A DNA stretch of 64,000 nt from Candidatus Latescibacterota bacterium (GCA_022823725.1 JAJEHL010000035.1:1-64000), one strand, 5' to 3'; positions 16,645 through 25,284 are shown, counted from the stretch's first letter. The notes: a model not told the origin generated them from the letters alone. Program-made: numbers and translations.

Positions 16645-17599
16645 TAAATGGCCACTCATTGGACAGTATCCCTCACTCTTAGACGTACAAAAACGTGCGC
16701 ACCGCGTGGCAAATAGCGAATTGCCCGTCAACATCCGTGGAGAAACCGGCACGGGCAAGGAACTGCTCGCCCGTTATGTTCACGGCATTAGCCACCGCAA
16801 CAGGGGACCATTTGTAACCGTTGACTGCGGCATACTCTCTTCTGAAATGTCGCGCAGCGAGTTATTTGGACACGTTCGAGGTGCTTTTACCGGCGCCAGT
16901 GAAACGCGCACCGGACTGGTTGAATCTGCCCGGGGCGGTACGCTATTCCTCGATGAAGTGGGCGAATTGCCAGCCAACCTTCAGTTGCAATTGCTACGCC
17001 TGGTACAGGAACAGGAATTTCGCCGCGTAGGCGAAGCATCCATGCGCCGGTCCGACGTGCGCCTGATCACTGCGACACACTGTAACTTGCGAAAAATGGT
17101 GCGAAAAGGGACTTTCCGAGAAGATCTCTATTACCGCCTAAATGTCGTACCCCTGCATTTGCCACCCTTGCGGAAGCGACTGAGCGATCTGCCGCTTTTG
17201 GTCACGCATTTTTCTCAGAGCATGAAAGGATACATGCGTGCATTTTCCCCCGAAGTGATTCAAAGGATGTCGCGTTATGCATGGCCGGGCAATGTTCGGG
17301 AACTACAACACGAAGTTGCCCGATTGATGGTCATGAGCGAAGGTAAAATTATCCGAGTATCCGACCTGCGCCCCTGCATTCGAGGGGCAAACGCCCAAGT
17401 TGATGCCTTTGACCTCCCGTTTAAGGAAGCCAGACAACTGGCGAACAGCCGGTTTATGCGAGAGTATCTTCACAGAGCTTTGCAGAGAACACAGGGCAAT
17501 GTAACCCTGGCAGCACAACAATGCGGGATTGGCCGACAGTATTTCCAGTTGCGTATGTCCGAGTACGATCTAAAATCGGCATCTTACAAACAAAAATAA
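16565..17599 (+). CDS. Sigma-54-dependent activator without sensor domain
   Basis: Protein of 344 residues consisting of an AAA+ module (GETGTGKE, ELFGHVRGAFTGASE with intact GAFTGA, TLFLDEVGELP, FREDLYYRLNVVPLHLPPLRKR, YAWPGNVRELQHE) and a C-terminal Fis-type helix-turn-helix (TQGNVTLAAQQCGIGRQYFQLRM). Only about 30 residues precede the AAA+ core, so it is constitutively active or controlled by a partner. It is third in the peptide unit and is followed by a terminator, so it could amplify its own operon. The start is uncertain: ATG 16565 has no good ribosome site, while GGGAGG occurs at 16610 without a standard in-frame start nearby. Confidence 0.88.
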   Translation: MPFILLLGGRQIVGGWEEHINQKFGLDKWPLIGQYPSLLDVQKRAHRVANSELPVNIRGETGTGKELLARYVHGISHRNRGPFVTVDCGILSSEMSRSELFGHVRGAFTGASETRTGLVESARGGTLFLDEVGELPANLQLQLLRLVQEQEFRRVGEASMRRSDVRLITATHCNLRKMVRKGTFREDLYYRLNVVPLHLPPLRKRLSDLPLLVTHFSQSMKGYMRAFSPEVIQRMSRYAWPGNVRELQHEVARLMVMSEGKIIRVSDLRPCIRGANAQVDAFDLPFKEARQLANSRFMREYLHRALQRTQGNVTLAAQQCGIGRQYFQLRMSEYDLKSASYKQK

Positions 17600-17615
17600 T
17601 ACCTCGCGGTGTACC

Positions 17616-17655
17616 AAAAAACGTCAATGGAAAAACCCATTGACGTTTTTTCTTG
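17616..17655 (+). terminator. Rho-independent terminator closing the peptide operon
   Basis: A perfect 15-base stem (17616-17630 with 17637-17651) around a 6-base A-rich loop, ending in a T run. It lies 16 bases after the activator stop. Confidence 0.93.
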
Positions 17656-17700
17656 CAAGACTTTTCTTGAACTGATCTCAACTCTTCACAAGGACCTGTC

Positions 17701-20700
17701 ATGCAATACATCGCCGACGTACACCTGCACTCGCGTTTTGCCCGCGCAACCAGCAAAACCTTGAACCCCGAAAACCTGTATCGATGGAGCCTCATCAAAG
17801 GTCTAACCGTGGTAGGCACCGGAGATTTCACCCATCCCGTATGGTATGAAGAACTGCGCGATCAACTCGAACCAGCCGAAGAAGGGCTATATCAATTGCG
17901 ACCAGACCTCAGGCGAGGTATCGACGCCGAGTTGCCCCAAGCCTGCCGCGGACAAATGCGATTTGTGCTCTCCGTCGAAATCAGTCTCATATACAAAAAA
18001 AACGACAAAACCAGAAAAATTCATCACGTCGTCCTGATGCCAAATTTTGACGCTGTGGCGCGCTTGAATGCCCGACTCGGCGCAATAGGCAATCTAAAAT
18101 CCGACGGACGACCCATCCTCGGCCTGGACAGCCGGGACCTGGTAGAAATATGTCTGGAAGCCTGTGACGACGTCCTATTTATACCCGCCCACATCTGGAC
18201 CCCTCATTTTGCGGTCCTGGGCGCGAGTTCTGGATTCGACACCCTCGAAGAATGTTTTGAAGACATGCTCCCCTACATCTTCGCCGTAGAAACCGGCCTG
18301 TCTTCCGACCCGCCGATGAACTGGCGCCTATCCATGCTGGACAACTACGCAATCATCTCCAACTCCGATGCACATTCCCCGCAAAAACTCGCCCGCGAAG
18401 CCACCTGCTTTAACACCGAATTATCCTTCCGCGGAATGTATAACGCATTAAAAGACCGCGATCCAACGCGGTTTACTGGCACACTGGAATTTTATCCCGA
18501 AGAAGGCAAATATCACTTTGACGGACACAGAAAATGCGATATATGCTGGAAACCCGGACAAACCCTCGAAACAGACGGGATCTGCCCGGTATGTAATCGC
18601 AAATTGACCGTTGGCGTACTTCACCGCGTTGAAAAACTCGCAGACCGCGCAGAAGGCGACCGCCCCGACGTGGCGATGCCCTTTGAAAACCTGATCCCAC
18701 TGCCGGAAATCATCGGCTCAGTCCTCCAGGTAGGCCCCACCAGCAAACGCGTACAAACCGTGTACGAACAAATGCTCGCAACACACGGAGCAGAATTAAA
18801 AATCCTGCGCGAACTGCCCATCGAGGAAATCGCAAAAACCGGAGACCCTCTCATCGCCGAAGGCATCCGACGCACGCGCGAAGGAGAAGTTCACATAGAC
18901 CCGGGATACGACGGCGTTTACGGAAAAATTCAAGTCTTCTCCGACGAAGACCGCGCACTCCTGAGCGGACAGGAAACGCTGTTTTCAAGTAGTCATTTGT
19001 CAGTAGCCAGTAAACCCACACCACCCAACCAGCCCCCAGACACCACTCCCCAGTCTTCAGCCCCTCTTTCTCATCTGCGTTCATCCCTGCTTACACCCGC
19101 AGGGACATGCCTGCATTCATCTGCGGATACGCCTTCACACTTCCCCCTCCTTGACCCCCACCAGCAAGCAGCCGTAACCCTGGACAAAGGTCCCGTCATC
19201 GTAACAGCGGGACCCGGCACAGGAAAAACGCGAGTACTCACCCATCGCGTCATCGACCTGATCCAGAACCGCGGCGTATCGCCTGCTTCTGTAATGGCTG
19301 TAACATTCACCAACCGCGCCGCAACTGAAATGTGGGAACGGATCGTATCACTATCCTCCGGAGGAGAAGAACTCGTCCCCATGCGCGTGGGCACATTCCA
19401 CCGCCTATCACTGGACCTCCTGCGAGAATACGCCCCCGAACAGTTGGGCACAATAGCCGACCGGGGAGAAGCCCGCACCGTCTTACAGGAAGCAATCGCC
19501 GACATCGACACCGAAATATCGGTCAATGACGCCCTCTCTCAGATCTCGCTATGCAAAGCTACAGGACATGAAATACCCGACATCACCGACACCGAACTCC
19601 AGACCATTTACACAAATTATCAACACCGCCTGACCACTTATGGCCTGATGGACTTTGACGACATCTTGCTCATCCTCCACGACGTACTCTGCGGCGATAT
19701 TCTGCGGACAGTGCAAGCGCGTTTTTCCCACGTACTCGTCGATGAATTTCAAGACGTCAACGCCGTGCAGTACGCACTAATTCAAAAATTAGCCGGAGAT
19801 GGTTCAGGGCTATTTGTCATCGGCGACCCCGATCAAGCCATCTACGGTTTTCGGGGCGCGAGCGCGGGATATTTTGCACAATTAAAAGCGGATTATCCCG
19901 AGGCAAACGAAGTAATCCTACAACAATCATATCGCTCCACCCCACAGATCATTTCCGCAGCATCCAGCCTGCTTCGCGGGCGACCGTACGTCCCCGTAAG
20001 AGAAAACGGTCCAAACCTGAGAGCCTTATCCACACCGGGCGAAACTGGCGAAGGCATCGCCATCGTAGAAGAAATCTCCCGAATGGTCGGCGGCGCAGAC
20101 CTATTACAAGCCAACGAAGAAGGCAAACGCAGCCTGGACGACTTCGCAGTCTTATTCCGCACCGGACGTCAGGCAGACGCCCTGGAAGCGTGCTTCTTAC
20201 AGGCGGGTATCCCCTACCGCGTCATCGGACAAAAAAATTATTTGGACGCAGCTTCAGTACAGCACGCCCTATCGTTTTTTAAGTGCGCCCTGAGAGATGA
20301 CATTTCCAGCGCCCTAACCACCAGGGATATAATCGACCTGCTCTCCATCCCCGCATTTGACCCAGGCCGAGAAGCCCGCGCATCAATACGCCAGCAAATT
20401 CAAGACCACACACTATCAGACACTGTACAGGAAAAATTGGACGCCGCGATAGAAGCGATCAATCGCTTCCGCAATGAAACATCCCACCTATCACCTTCTG
20501 AACTCATAGCAAAGTGGGCAGAAGAATTTGCGACATCAGACGACATCGACCTCGAGCGATTGGGCCTATTGGCTCAAGGCGTGGATTCCATCGCAGAATT
20601 ATTGGAAATCATCACCCTGGGACAGGATGGTGATTTTGTACGTCGTGGAAAAATTGCGCGCCCCGAAGCCGTCACACTCATGACCGTGCATGCGTCTAAG

Positions 20701-20976
20701 GGCCTGGAATTTCCCGTAGTATTTATCAGCGGAGTTGAAGAAGGATTGATACCGCATGCCGAAGCGGATATCGAAGAAGAGAAACGGCTATTTTTTGTCG
20801 GCATAACCCGCGGACAAGACGAAGTAATTTTAACCCGTGCTCGAAGTCGCAGGCGATTTGGCGAACGCATTGCGCCCGAAATATCGCGCTTTGTCGCCGA
20901 CGTACCCGAAGACATCATCGACTTTGTCGATCTGCGAACCAGACGCAAACCCGCCGAACAATTATCCCTGTTTTAA
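17701..20976 (+). CDS. EndoQ-like PHP endonuclease fused to UvrD/Rep helicase
   Basis: Fusion of 1091 residues. Residues 1-~425 resemble archaeal/bacterial Endonuclease Q: PHP motifs DVHLHSRF and GTGDFTHP, HHVVLMP, ISNSDAHSP, and a four-cysteine zinc finger (CDICWKP...CPVCNRK). EndoQ nicks DNA 5' of deaminated bases. Residues ~482-1091 are an SF1A helicase: TAGPGTGKT, VTFTNRAATEM, LVDEFQDVN, GDPDQAIYGFRG, QQSYRS, TVHASKGLEFPVVF, FFVGITRGQDE. The ~55-residue linker (428-482) is rich in Ser, Thr and Pro and looks like translated intergenic repeat. Repair of deaminated DNA is the likely role. The start ATG has AAGGA 9 bases upstream. Confidence 0.87.
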   Translation: MQYIADVHLHSRFARATSKTLNPENLYRWSLIKGLTVVGTGDFTHPVWYEELRDQLEPAEEGLYQLRPDLRRGIDAELPQACRGQMRFVLSVEISLIYKKNDKTRKIHHVVLMPNFDAVARLNARLGAIGNLKSDGRPILGLDSRDLVEICLEACDDVLFIPAHIWTPHFAVLGASSGFDTLEECFEDMLPYIFAVETGLSSDPPMNWRLSMLDNYAIISNSDAHSPQKLAREATCFNTELSFRGMYNALKDRDPTRFTGTLEFYPEEGKYHFDGHRKCDICWKPGQTLETDGICPVCNRKLTVGVLHRVEKLADRAEGDRPDVAMPFENLIPLPEIIGSVLQVGPTSKRVQTVYEQMLATHGAELKILRELPIEEIAKTGDPLIAEGIRRTREGEVHIDPGYDGVYGKIQVFSDEDRALLSGQETLFSSSHLSVASKPTPPNQPPDTTPQSSAPLSHLRSSLLTPAGTCLHSSADTPSHFPLLDPHQQAAVTLDKGPVIVTAGPGTGKTRVLTHRVIDLIQNRGVSPASVMAVTFTNRAATEMWERIVSLSSGGEELVPMRVGTFHRLSLDLLREYAPEQLGTIADRGEARTVLQEAIADIDTEISVNDALSQISLCKATGHEIPDITDTELQTIYTNYQHRLTTYGLMDFDDILLILHDVLCGDILRTVQARFSHVLVDEFQDVNAVQYALIQKLAGDGSGLFVIGDPDQAIYGFRGASAGYFAQLKADYPEANEVILQQSYRSTPQIISAASSLLRGRPYVPVRENGPNLRALSTPGETGEGIAIVEEISRMVGGADLLQANEEGKRSLDDFAVLFRTGRQADALEACFLQAGIPYRVIGQKNYLDAASVQHALSFFKCALRDDISSALTTRDIIDLLSIPAFDPGREARASIRQQIQDHTLSDTVQEKLDAAIEAINRFRNETSHLSPSELIAKWAEEFATSDDIDLERLGLLAQGVDSIAELLEIITLGQDGDFVRRGKIARPEAVTLMTVHASKGLEFPVVFISGVEEGLIPHAEADIEEEKRLFFVGITRGQDEVILTRARSRRRFGERIAPEISRFVADVPEDIIDFVDLRTRRKPAEQLSLF

Positions 20977-21035
20977 AACATCGAGCATCTCGTGCACCGC
21001 GTTGTGATGCGGTCTTCTGTATCTGCGACAATTCG

Positions 21036-22169
21036 TCATGCAAATCGCATAATTTGATAAGCATCAATCTCCGTCGCGAGATCATTCCCCAGAACCAGAT
21101 CGGCAATGAGCTTACCGCTATAGGGACCGAGTTGCAGACCCGTGGGACCGTGCCCGGTCGCGAGATAAATATTTTGAATGTTGGGAACAGATCCCAACAC
21201 CGGCAAATGATCCTCCGTGTAAGGACGCAACCCAACCCGAATCTCGCGCACCTCTGCCTGCGCCAGACCGGGCGCAACCCGCAGGGCTTCAGCCAGAACC
21301 TCAAGCACCCCTGCAGCAGTCGTGCGAGCCTCAAAACCGGATCCAGTTTCCCGCGTAGCTCCCACAACCACGCGGCCATCCGGCCAGGGAACCATATAGT
21401 GACCGCGTACAGCACTGATAATGGGCCAGGACGACGTATCCGTATCAGCCAGACCCAGATGAATAATCTGACCGCGCTGAGGCTCAACCGGGATATGCAC
21501 GCCAAGCTGATCCCCAAACGCCTGCGACCACGCCCCGCCTGCAATAACAACTTTATCAGCGGAAATAGTCTCGCCATCTGTAATAACACCCGTGACCGAA
21601 TCATCCCGGATCAATAACTGTTCAACCCCAGCGTGTTTAACAGTCAGCCCCTTCGCCTCCGCAGCCCGGTGCAGGGCAGCCGACAGAAGCCGACCATCCA
21701 CACGCGCGGCATCGCGGTAGAAAATCGCACCGCGCACATCTCCCAGAGCGGGAAAGCGCCCGCGCGCCTCATCCGAAGAAATCTCGTACAAATCTTCCTC
21801 AGCCGGTTCACCGCGTTGATCCCGGCGATTAAAAATATGTTGCCGCGCAATAGCAAAGGACTCTACCTCATCGTAAGAAACAGCGACGAGCATCATACCA
21901 CACGTAGCAAAACCCGTCTCCCCATCCTGCTCCGCCTGCAAATTATCCACCAATTGTGGATAATATTCGGAAGCAAACGCAGCCAGACGCAACCAGGGAT
22001 CCGGATCACGGGTATTCGTAGCGGGCGAAAGAATACCCGCCCCAGCATCGGTCGCACGACCAGCATCCCTCCGGTCAACGAGCAGGGTCTTTGCACCTTC
22101 ACACACCAGATGATAGGCAGTAGATGTCCCGACAACTCCACCGCCGATAACAATGGCGTCATAACTCAT
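21036..22169 (-). CDS. FAD-dependent oxidoreductase of the DAO family (glycine oxidase / D-amino-acid dehydrogenase-like)
   Basis: Protein of 377 residues with an N-terminal dinucleotide fold (IVIGGGVVGTSTAYHL), GAGILSPATN, a second conserved block VVIAGGAWS, PQRGQIIHL, GATRETGSGFE, VGLRPYTEDHLPVLG and TGHGPTGLQLGP, which together are typical of the DAO/ThiO group acting on amine-bearing substrates. The substrate cannot be read from sequence. It is the second gene after the amidohydrolase (31-base gap), so both likely serve one catabolic route. Confidence 0.87.
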   Translation of the reverse strand: MSYDAIVIGGGVVGTSTAYHLVCEGAKTLLVDRRDAGRATDAGAGILSPATNTRDPDPWLRLAAFASEYYPQLVDNLQAEQDGETGFATCGMMLVAVSYDEVESFAIARQHIFNRRDQRGEPAEEDLYEISSDEARGRFPALGDVRGAIFYRDAARVDGRLLSAALHRAAEAKGLTVKHAGVEQLLIRDDSVTGVITDGETISADKVVIAGGAWSQAFGDQLGVHIPVEPQRGQIIHLGLADTDTSSWPIISAVRGHYMVPWPDGRVVVGATRETGSGFEARTTAAGVLEVLAEALRVAPGLAQAEVREIRVGLRPYTEDHLPVLGSVPNIQNIYLATGHGPTGLQLGPYSGKLIADLVLGNDLATEIDAYQIMRFA

Positions 22170-22200
22170 TTTACACCAACTCTCTCAAGGTTATTCACAA

Positions 22201-23043
22201 TCATCTCGACAGCCCCCATATCTCAGCCGCGGTCCCACCCAGAATGCGCTCTACATCCCCATCCGTCAGAAAGGGCAGCCCCTCGCGAATAAAGCGGAGT
22301 TCATCGGCAAGCGTGGGCCACTTGTGTTTAACGCGATGATGCCCGGGATAACCAGTCCCCCAAACCGTGCGCTGAGCCGTAAAAACCGCCAGCGCCGCCT
22401 CAATATAGGGATGAACATCTTCGTACGGATAAACTTTTTGCGAACGCCCAGCAACATCCGAGAGTTTAAAAAACACATTGTCAAAACGCGCCAGATCCAG
22501 CACAGGCTGATATTTAGCAAGCGGGCGATCTATTTCCGGGTATCCCATGTGGTCTAAAATGAGAACCGTATCCGGACACCGCTGGGCAATAGCCGCGACC
22601 TGGTCAGCATCATCGGGCCGCAGATGAAATTGAATAACAGCATCAAGCGCGGCGACCTCTTCCCACATCGGACCGTTCTGTTCCGTAAGCAGAATCTTTT
22701 CATCGGGATAATACATCGGATGCAAACGGAACCCGACCAGACCGCGCTCCCGAACCCAGTAGCGCACCTGCTCGGCATTGTCGGGATCCTGGGGATTGAT
22801 AAGACCGTGCCCGACAAATCGATCCGGGTATCGAACCACCGAATCCGCGATATAACCGTTATCCCAGGTGGACCAACTCGTTTGCACGAGCACTGTCCAA
22901 TCCACCCCTTCGGCATCCATATCGGCCAAAAGGTCCTCGGCAGTACCCGGCTCATCCGGATAGCTATTCCACGTCGGCGCAGTGGGACCAATCGGATACT
23001 TATCCGAAATTTCCCAAATGTGAACATGCGTATCGACAATCAT
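22201..23043 (-). CDS. Amidohydrolase family protein (PF04909, lactonase/decarboxylase-like)
   Basis: Protein of 280 residues forming a metal-dependent TIM barrel: N-terminal DTHVHIWE (HxH), GFRLHPMYY, IQFHLRP, LILDHMGYPE and WGTGYPG (in place of the common WGTDYPH) near the C-terminus. Relatives include 2-pyrone-4,6-dicarboxylate lactonase, fuconolactonase and ACMS decarboxylase, so either a hydrolase or a decarboxylase is possible. The change from Asp to Gly in the WGTD motif would remove a metal-linked residue in many relatives. GAGAGGG provides the ribosome site. A terminator lies only 24 bases upstream. Confidence 0.8.
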   Translation of the reverse strand: MIVDTHVHIWEISDKYPIGPTAPTWNSYPDEPGTAEDLLADMDAEGVDWTVLVQTSWSTWDNGYIADSVVRYPDRFVGHGLINPQDPDNAEQVRYWVRERGLVGFRLHPMYYPDEKILLTEQNGPMWEEVAALDAVIQFHLRPDDADQVAAIAQRCPDTVLILDHMGYPEIDRPLAKYQPVLDLARFDNVFFKLSDVAGRSQKVYPYEDVHPYIEAALAVFTAQRTVWGTGYPGHHRVKHKWPTLADELRFIREGLPFLTDGDVERILGGTAAEIWGLSR

Positions 23044-23066
23044 AAAGAATCCCTCTCAAGAAGCAA

Positions 23067-23097
23067 AAGCCCGATGGATAACCGGTCCATCGGGCTT
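23067..23097 (-). terminator. Terminator of the truncated Rpn copy
   Basis: AAGCCCGATGG (23067-23077) pairs perfectly with CCATCGGGCTT (23087-23097). Read on the minus strand it ends in a T-rich tract. The same hairpin follows the full Rpn copy at 24294-24324, so it was duplicated with the gene. Confidence 0.82.
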
Positions 23098-23128
23098 ATT
23101 CATATCGTTCATAATCCATATAACCGCG

Positions 23129-23492
23129 TCACGCATCCAGCACTTGCTCAAATGCTTCAAGGCTGGACACCTGAACCGCCGAGCGAAGCAACTGCTTGAG
23201 ACGTTGCAAATCGTCAATCGCGGCAATGCGAGAAGATAGCGGGTGCGCTTCACTCAGGTCAAATCGAATCTCCAACACTTCGAGAATATCTTCAATGGCG
23301 CACTGCCTGCCCCCCTGCTCAATGCCCTGTTGCTTAATGTATTGTGCAAATGATGACTCGCGCATAATAGCGTCCATAAGACCCTCCTGTAATAGAATAC
23401 GATTGATCAGGGTCGGATCATACTCTAACCCACTCAATATCATCAACCTGCCCAAAAAGTCAACCTTTATTGATTCATCTAAGCGGAAATCT
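23129..23492 (-). pseudogene. Truncated Rpn-family (PD-(D/E)XK) gene, C-terminal part only
   Basis: The last ~120 codons match the C-terminus of the full gene at 24367-25248 almost residue for residue (LMILSGLEYD, INRILLQEGLMDAIMRESSFAQYIKQ, IAAIDDLQRLKQL, LEAFEQVLDA). Homology stops abruptly around 23490, so the nuclease domain is gone. The duplication includes the downstream hairpin. The remaining frame is still open, indicating a fairly recent truncation, but without the catalytic domain it is unlikely to be functional. Confidence 0.82.
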
Positions 23493-23541
23493 ACCGCGCC
23501 ACCTCCTCAACCACAGGCAGTATATTCGACTTTTTCACGAG

Positions 23542-23874
23542 CTAAGTGGAATGACTCATTTGCAGTTTGTTTTCCCGTGTTTCTATCGAAAATTTAAATC
23601 CTAATCCATGTAGAATTTTGCCCATCGTGTTGAGTTGCGGATTTCCATTCTCAGAAAGGGCTTTATAAAGTCCCTCACGGGTCAGGCTAACGCGCTCGGC
23701 TAACTTAGACATGCCACCTTGTGCCTCTGTGACATCTCTCACCGCCAGTAAAAACGCCTCTATATCTCCATTTTGCTCATAATCCTCAAGAGCAACGGCA
23801 AGATATATCTTCGCGTCCTCTGGATCGCGTAGCTGCTCAATGTGATAGTCTTTGAAGTCTCTATATTTACTCAT
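23542..23874 (-). CDS. HigA-type antitoxin (addiction module antidote protein, XRE)
   Basis: Protein of 110 residues matching the small 'putative addiction module antidote' family: N-terminal YHIEQLRDPEDAKIYLAVALEDYEQNGDIEAFLLAVRDV followed by a helix-turn-helix (GGMSKLAERVSLTREGLYKALSENGNPQLNTMGKILHGLG). It would neutralise the toxin encoded just upstream and repress their promoter. Its start overlaps the toxin by 8 bases, and toxin-first order is typical of higBA-like modules. Confidence 0.9.
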   Translation of the reverse strand: MSKYRDFKDYHIEQLRDPEDAKIYLAVALEDYEQNGDIEAFLLAVRDVTEAQGGMSKLAERVSLTREGLYKALSENGNPQLNTMGKILHGLGFKFSIETRENKLQMSHST

Positions 23875-24199
23875 TTTCTGACTCCCTTGAATTATGTTCT
23901 TTCCAGTCTGCTTTTGCCTTTTCTATATCTCGACTTTGCGAACCTTTATCACCGCCTCGCAATAGCAAAATGGTATCATCTGTTATTCGTCCAAAGTAAA
24001 TCCGGTACCCTGCACCAAACTGCAACCGAAATTCAAATACACCGTCTCCCACTAAGCGATAATCGCCTAAATTCCCAGTTTCTTGAACTCGCCTCAGGCG
24101 ACTTCGGATTCTGGCAACCGTCACTTTATCCCTGATATGAGAAAGCCACTCCGTAAAAGGTTCTGTTCCATTTGGGTTATGATATATTTTTACGTCCAT
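23867..24199 (-). CDS. HigB/RelE-type toxin (phage-derived Gp49-like)
   Basis: Toxin of 110 residues with the family pattern: YHNPNGTEPFTEWLSHIRDKVTVARIRSRLRRVQETGNLGDYRLVGDGVFEFRLQFGAGYRIYFG, then ILLLRGGDKGSQSRDIEKAKADW. Family members cleave translated mRNA at the ribosome, and the RxxRRVQ and FRLQFGAGYRIYF segments form the RNase core. It looks intact. The predicted transcription start falls at or within a base or two of the ATG, so its mRNA may be leaderless. Confidence 0.9.
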   Translation of the reverse strand: MDVKIYHNPNGTEPFTEWLSHIRDKVTVARIRSRLRRVQETGNLGDYRLVGDGVFEFRLQFGAGYRIYFGRITDDTILLLRGGDKGSQSRDIEKAKADWKEHNSRESENE

Positions 24200-24205
24200 A
24201 ATATA

Positions 24206-24234
24206 ATTGTAAACTATAGTTCACAAATTGTCAA
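24206..24234 (-). promoter_or_regulatory. Toxin-antitoxin promoter with overlapping operator
   Basis: On the minus strand TTGACA (24229-24234) is followed after exactly 17 bases by TACAAT (24206-24211). The spacer and -10 contain a near-perfect dyad, TGTAAAC and GTTCACA around TATA (24208-24225 on the plus strand), a likely site for the HigA-type antitoxin. The toxin ATG ends at 24199, only 6 bases beyond the -10. Confidence 0.85.
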
Positions 24235-24293
24235 AGAAAAGTCTCTCGATACAGTTTTCATAAGTCAGGTAACGCACTTCTACCAAAAACCAA

Positions 24294-24324
24294 AAGCCCG
24301 ATGGATCAATGTACCATCGGGCTT
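24294..24324 (-). terminator. Terminator of full-length Rpn copy A
   Basis: AAGCCCGATGG (24294-24304) pairs with CCATCGGGCTT (24314-24324); on the minus strand it reads into a T-rich stretch. It lies 42 bases after the gene end and is also duplicated at 23067-23097. Confidence 0.8.
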
Positions 24325-24366
24325 ATTCATATAGTTTGAGGGATGTGCATAATCCATATAATCGCG

Positions 24367-25248
24367 TCACGCATCCAGCACTTGCTCAAACGCTTCAAGA
24401 TTAGACACCTGGATTGCCACACGATGCAACTGCTTCAGGCGTTGCAAATCGTCAATCGCGGCAATGCGAGCAGATAGGGGGTGGGGCTCGTGCATATCAA
24501 ATCGAATTTCCAACACTTCGAGAATATCTTCAATGGCGCGTTGCCTGCCACCTTGCTCAATACCCAATTGTTTAATGTATTGTGCAAATGATGACTCGCG
24601 CATAATAGCGTCCATAAGACCCTCCTGTAATAGAATACGATTGATCAGGCTCTGATCATACTCTAACCCACTCAATATCATTAACCTGCCCAAAATGTCA
24701 ACCTTTATTGATTCATCCACCCGCAGAGCATTCGTCGCGTCAACACAGTGATGCAACCACGCCTCCGAATCTATTCCAACAGGACGTTTCATCAATGGGA
24801 CAAATGGAAACAAGCCCGAAGGTCCGCCATCAATAATCTCCTGTCCCTCTATCTCACCCAGCCGAATCACTGTGTAGTCCATCACAACGGGACGGCCGGA
24901 TATCTCCTGAATAAAGTACCCCGGATCGCGCCGACCTGCATTGCGCCGCAAATAGATCACACTGGAATAAATCGGCAAGTTGTGACGCTCTATCGCACGT
25001 ATAATATAGCCCGCCATGCGGATCGGCATAGATGGATCGTCAGTGGTTTGAAACTCGTGATGCACCAATGCCTCCTTGCCCGCAATATGGACGCGGATGA
25101 GGCTATCGGTATGTCGTGTTTCAACGGTGTTTTGCTCTGTGTCGAGTATGTCGAGGACTTCTACATCGTCCTGTTCAAGTGTGAGTCGGATGAAGTCTTT
25201 GGGGTAGGTCTGGATGAGGTCTTTGGAGACAGAGTCATATTCGGCCAT
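24367..25248 (-). CDS. Rpn-family PD-(D/E)XK nuclease-like protein, copy A
   Basis: Protein of 293 residues. The N-terminal ~190 residues carry a PD-(D/E)XK-like core (VEVLDILDTEQNTVETRHTDSLIRVHIAGKEALVHHEFQTTDD) resembling the Rpn / 'putative transposase' nucleases that promote recombination. The C-terminal part holds a helical region (INRILLQEGLMDAIMRES, EQGGRQRAIEDILEVLEIRF). It is paralogous to copy B at 26869-27756 in opposite orientation, and its C-terminus is duplicated at 23129-23492. The nuclease role is inferred from family; a role in defence or mobility is possible. Confidence 0.8.
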   Translation of the reverse strand: MAEYDSVSKDLIQTYPKDFIRLTLEQDDVEVLDILDTEQNTVETRHTDSLIRVHIAGKEALVHHEFQTTDDPSMPIRMAGYIIRAIERHNLPIYSSVIYLRRNAGRRDPGYFIQEISGRPVVMDYTVIRLGEIEGQEIIDGGPSGLFPFVPLMKRPVGIDSEAWLHHCVDATNALRVDESIKVDILGRLMILSGLEYDQSLINRILLQEGLMDAIMRESSFAQYIKQLGIEQGGRQRAIEDILEVLEIRFDMHEPHPLSARIAAIDDLQRLKQLHRVAIQVSNLEAFEQVLDA

Positions 25249-25284
25249 GTGGAATGCCCTATGTCTGATGGATGAATTTTATCA

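Noticed and set aside
21054-23199. Plus-strand frames opposite the FAD oxidoreductase and amidohydrolase
   Set aside because: Mirror frames of conserved genes with no recognisable motif.
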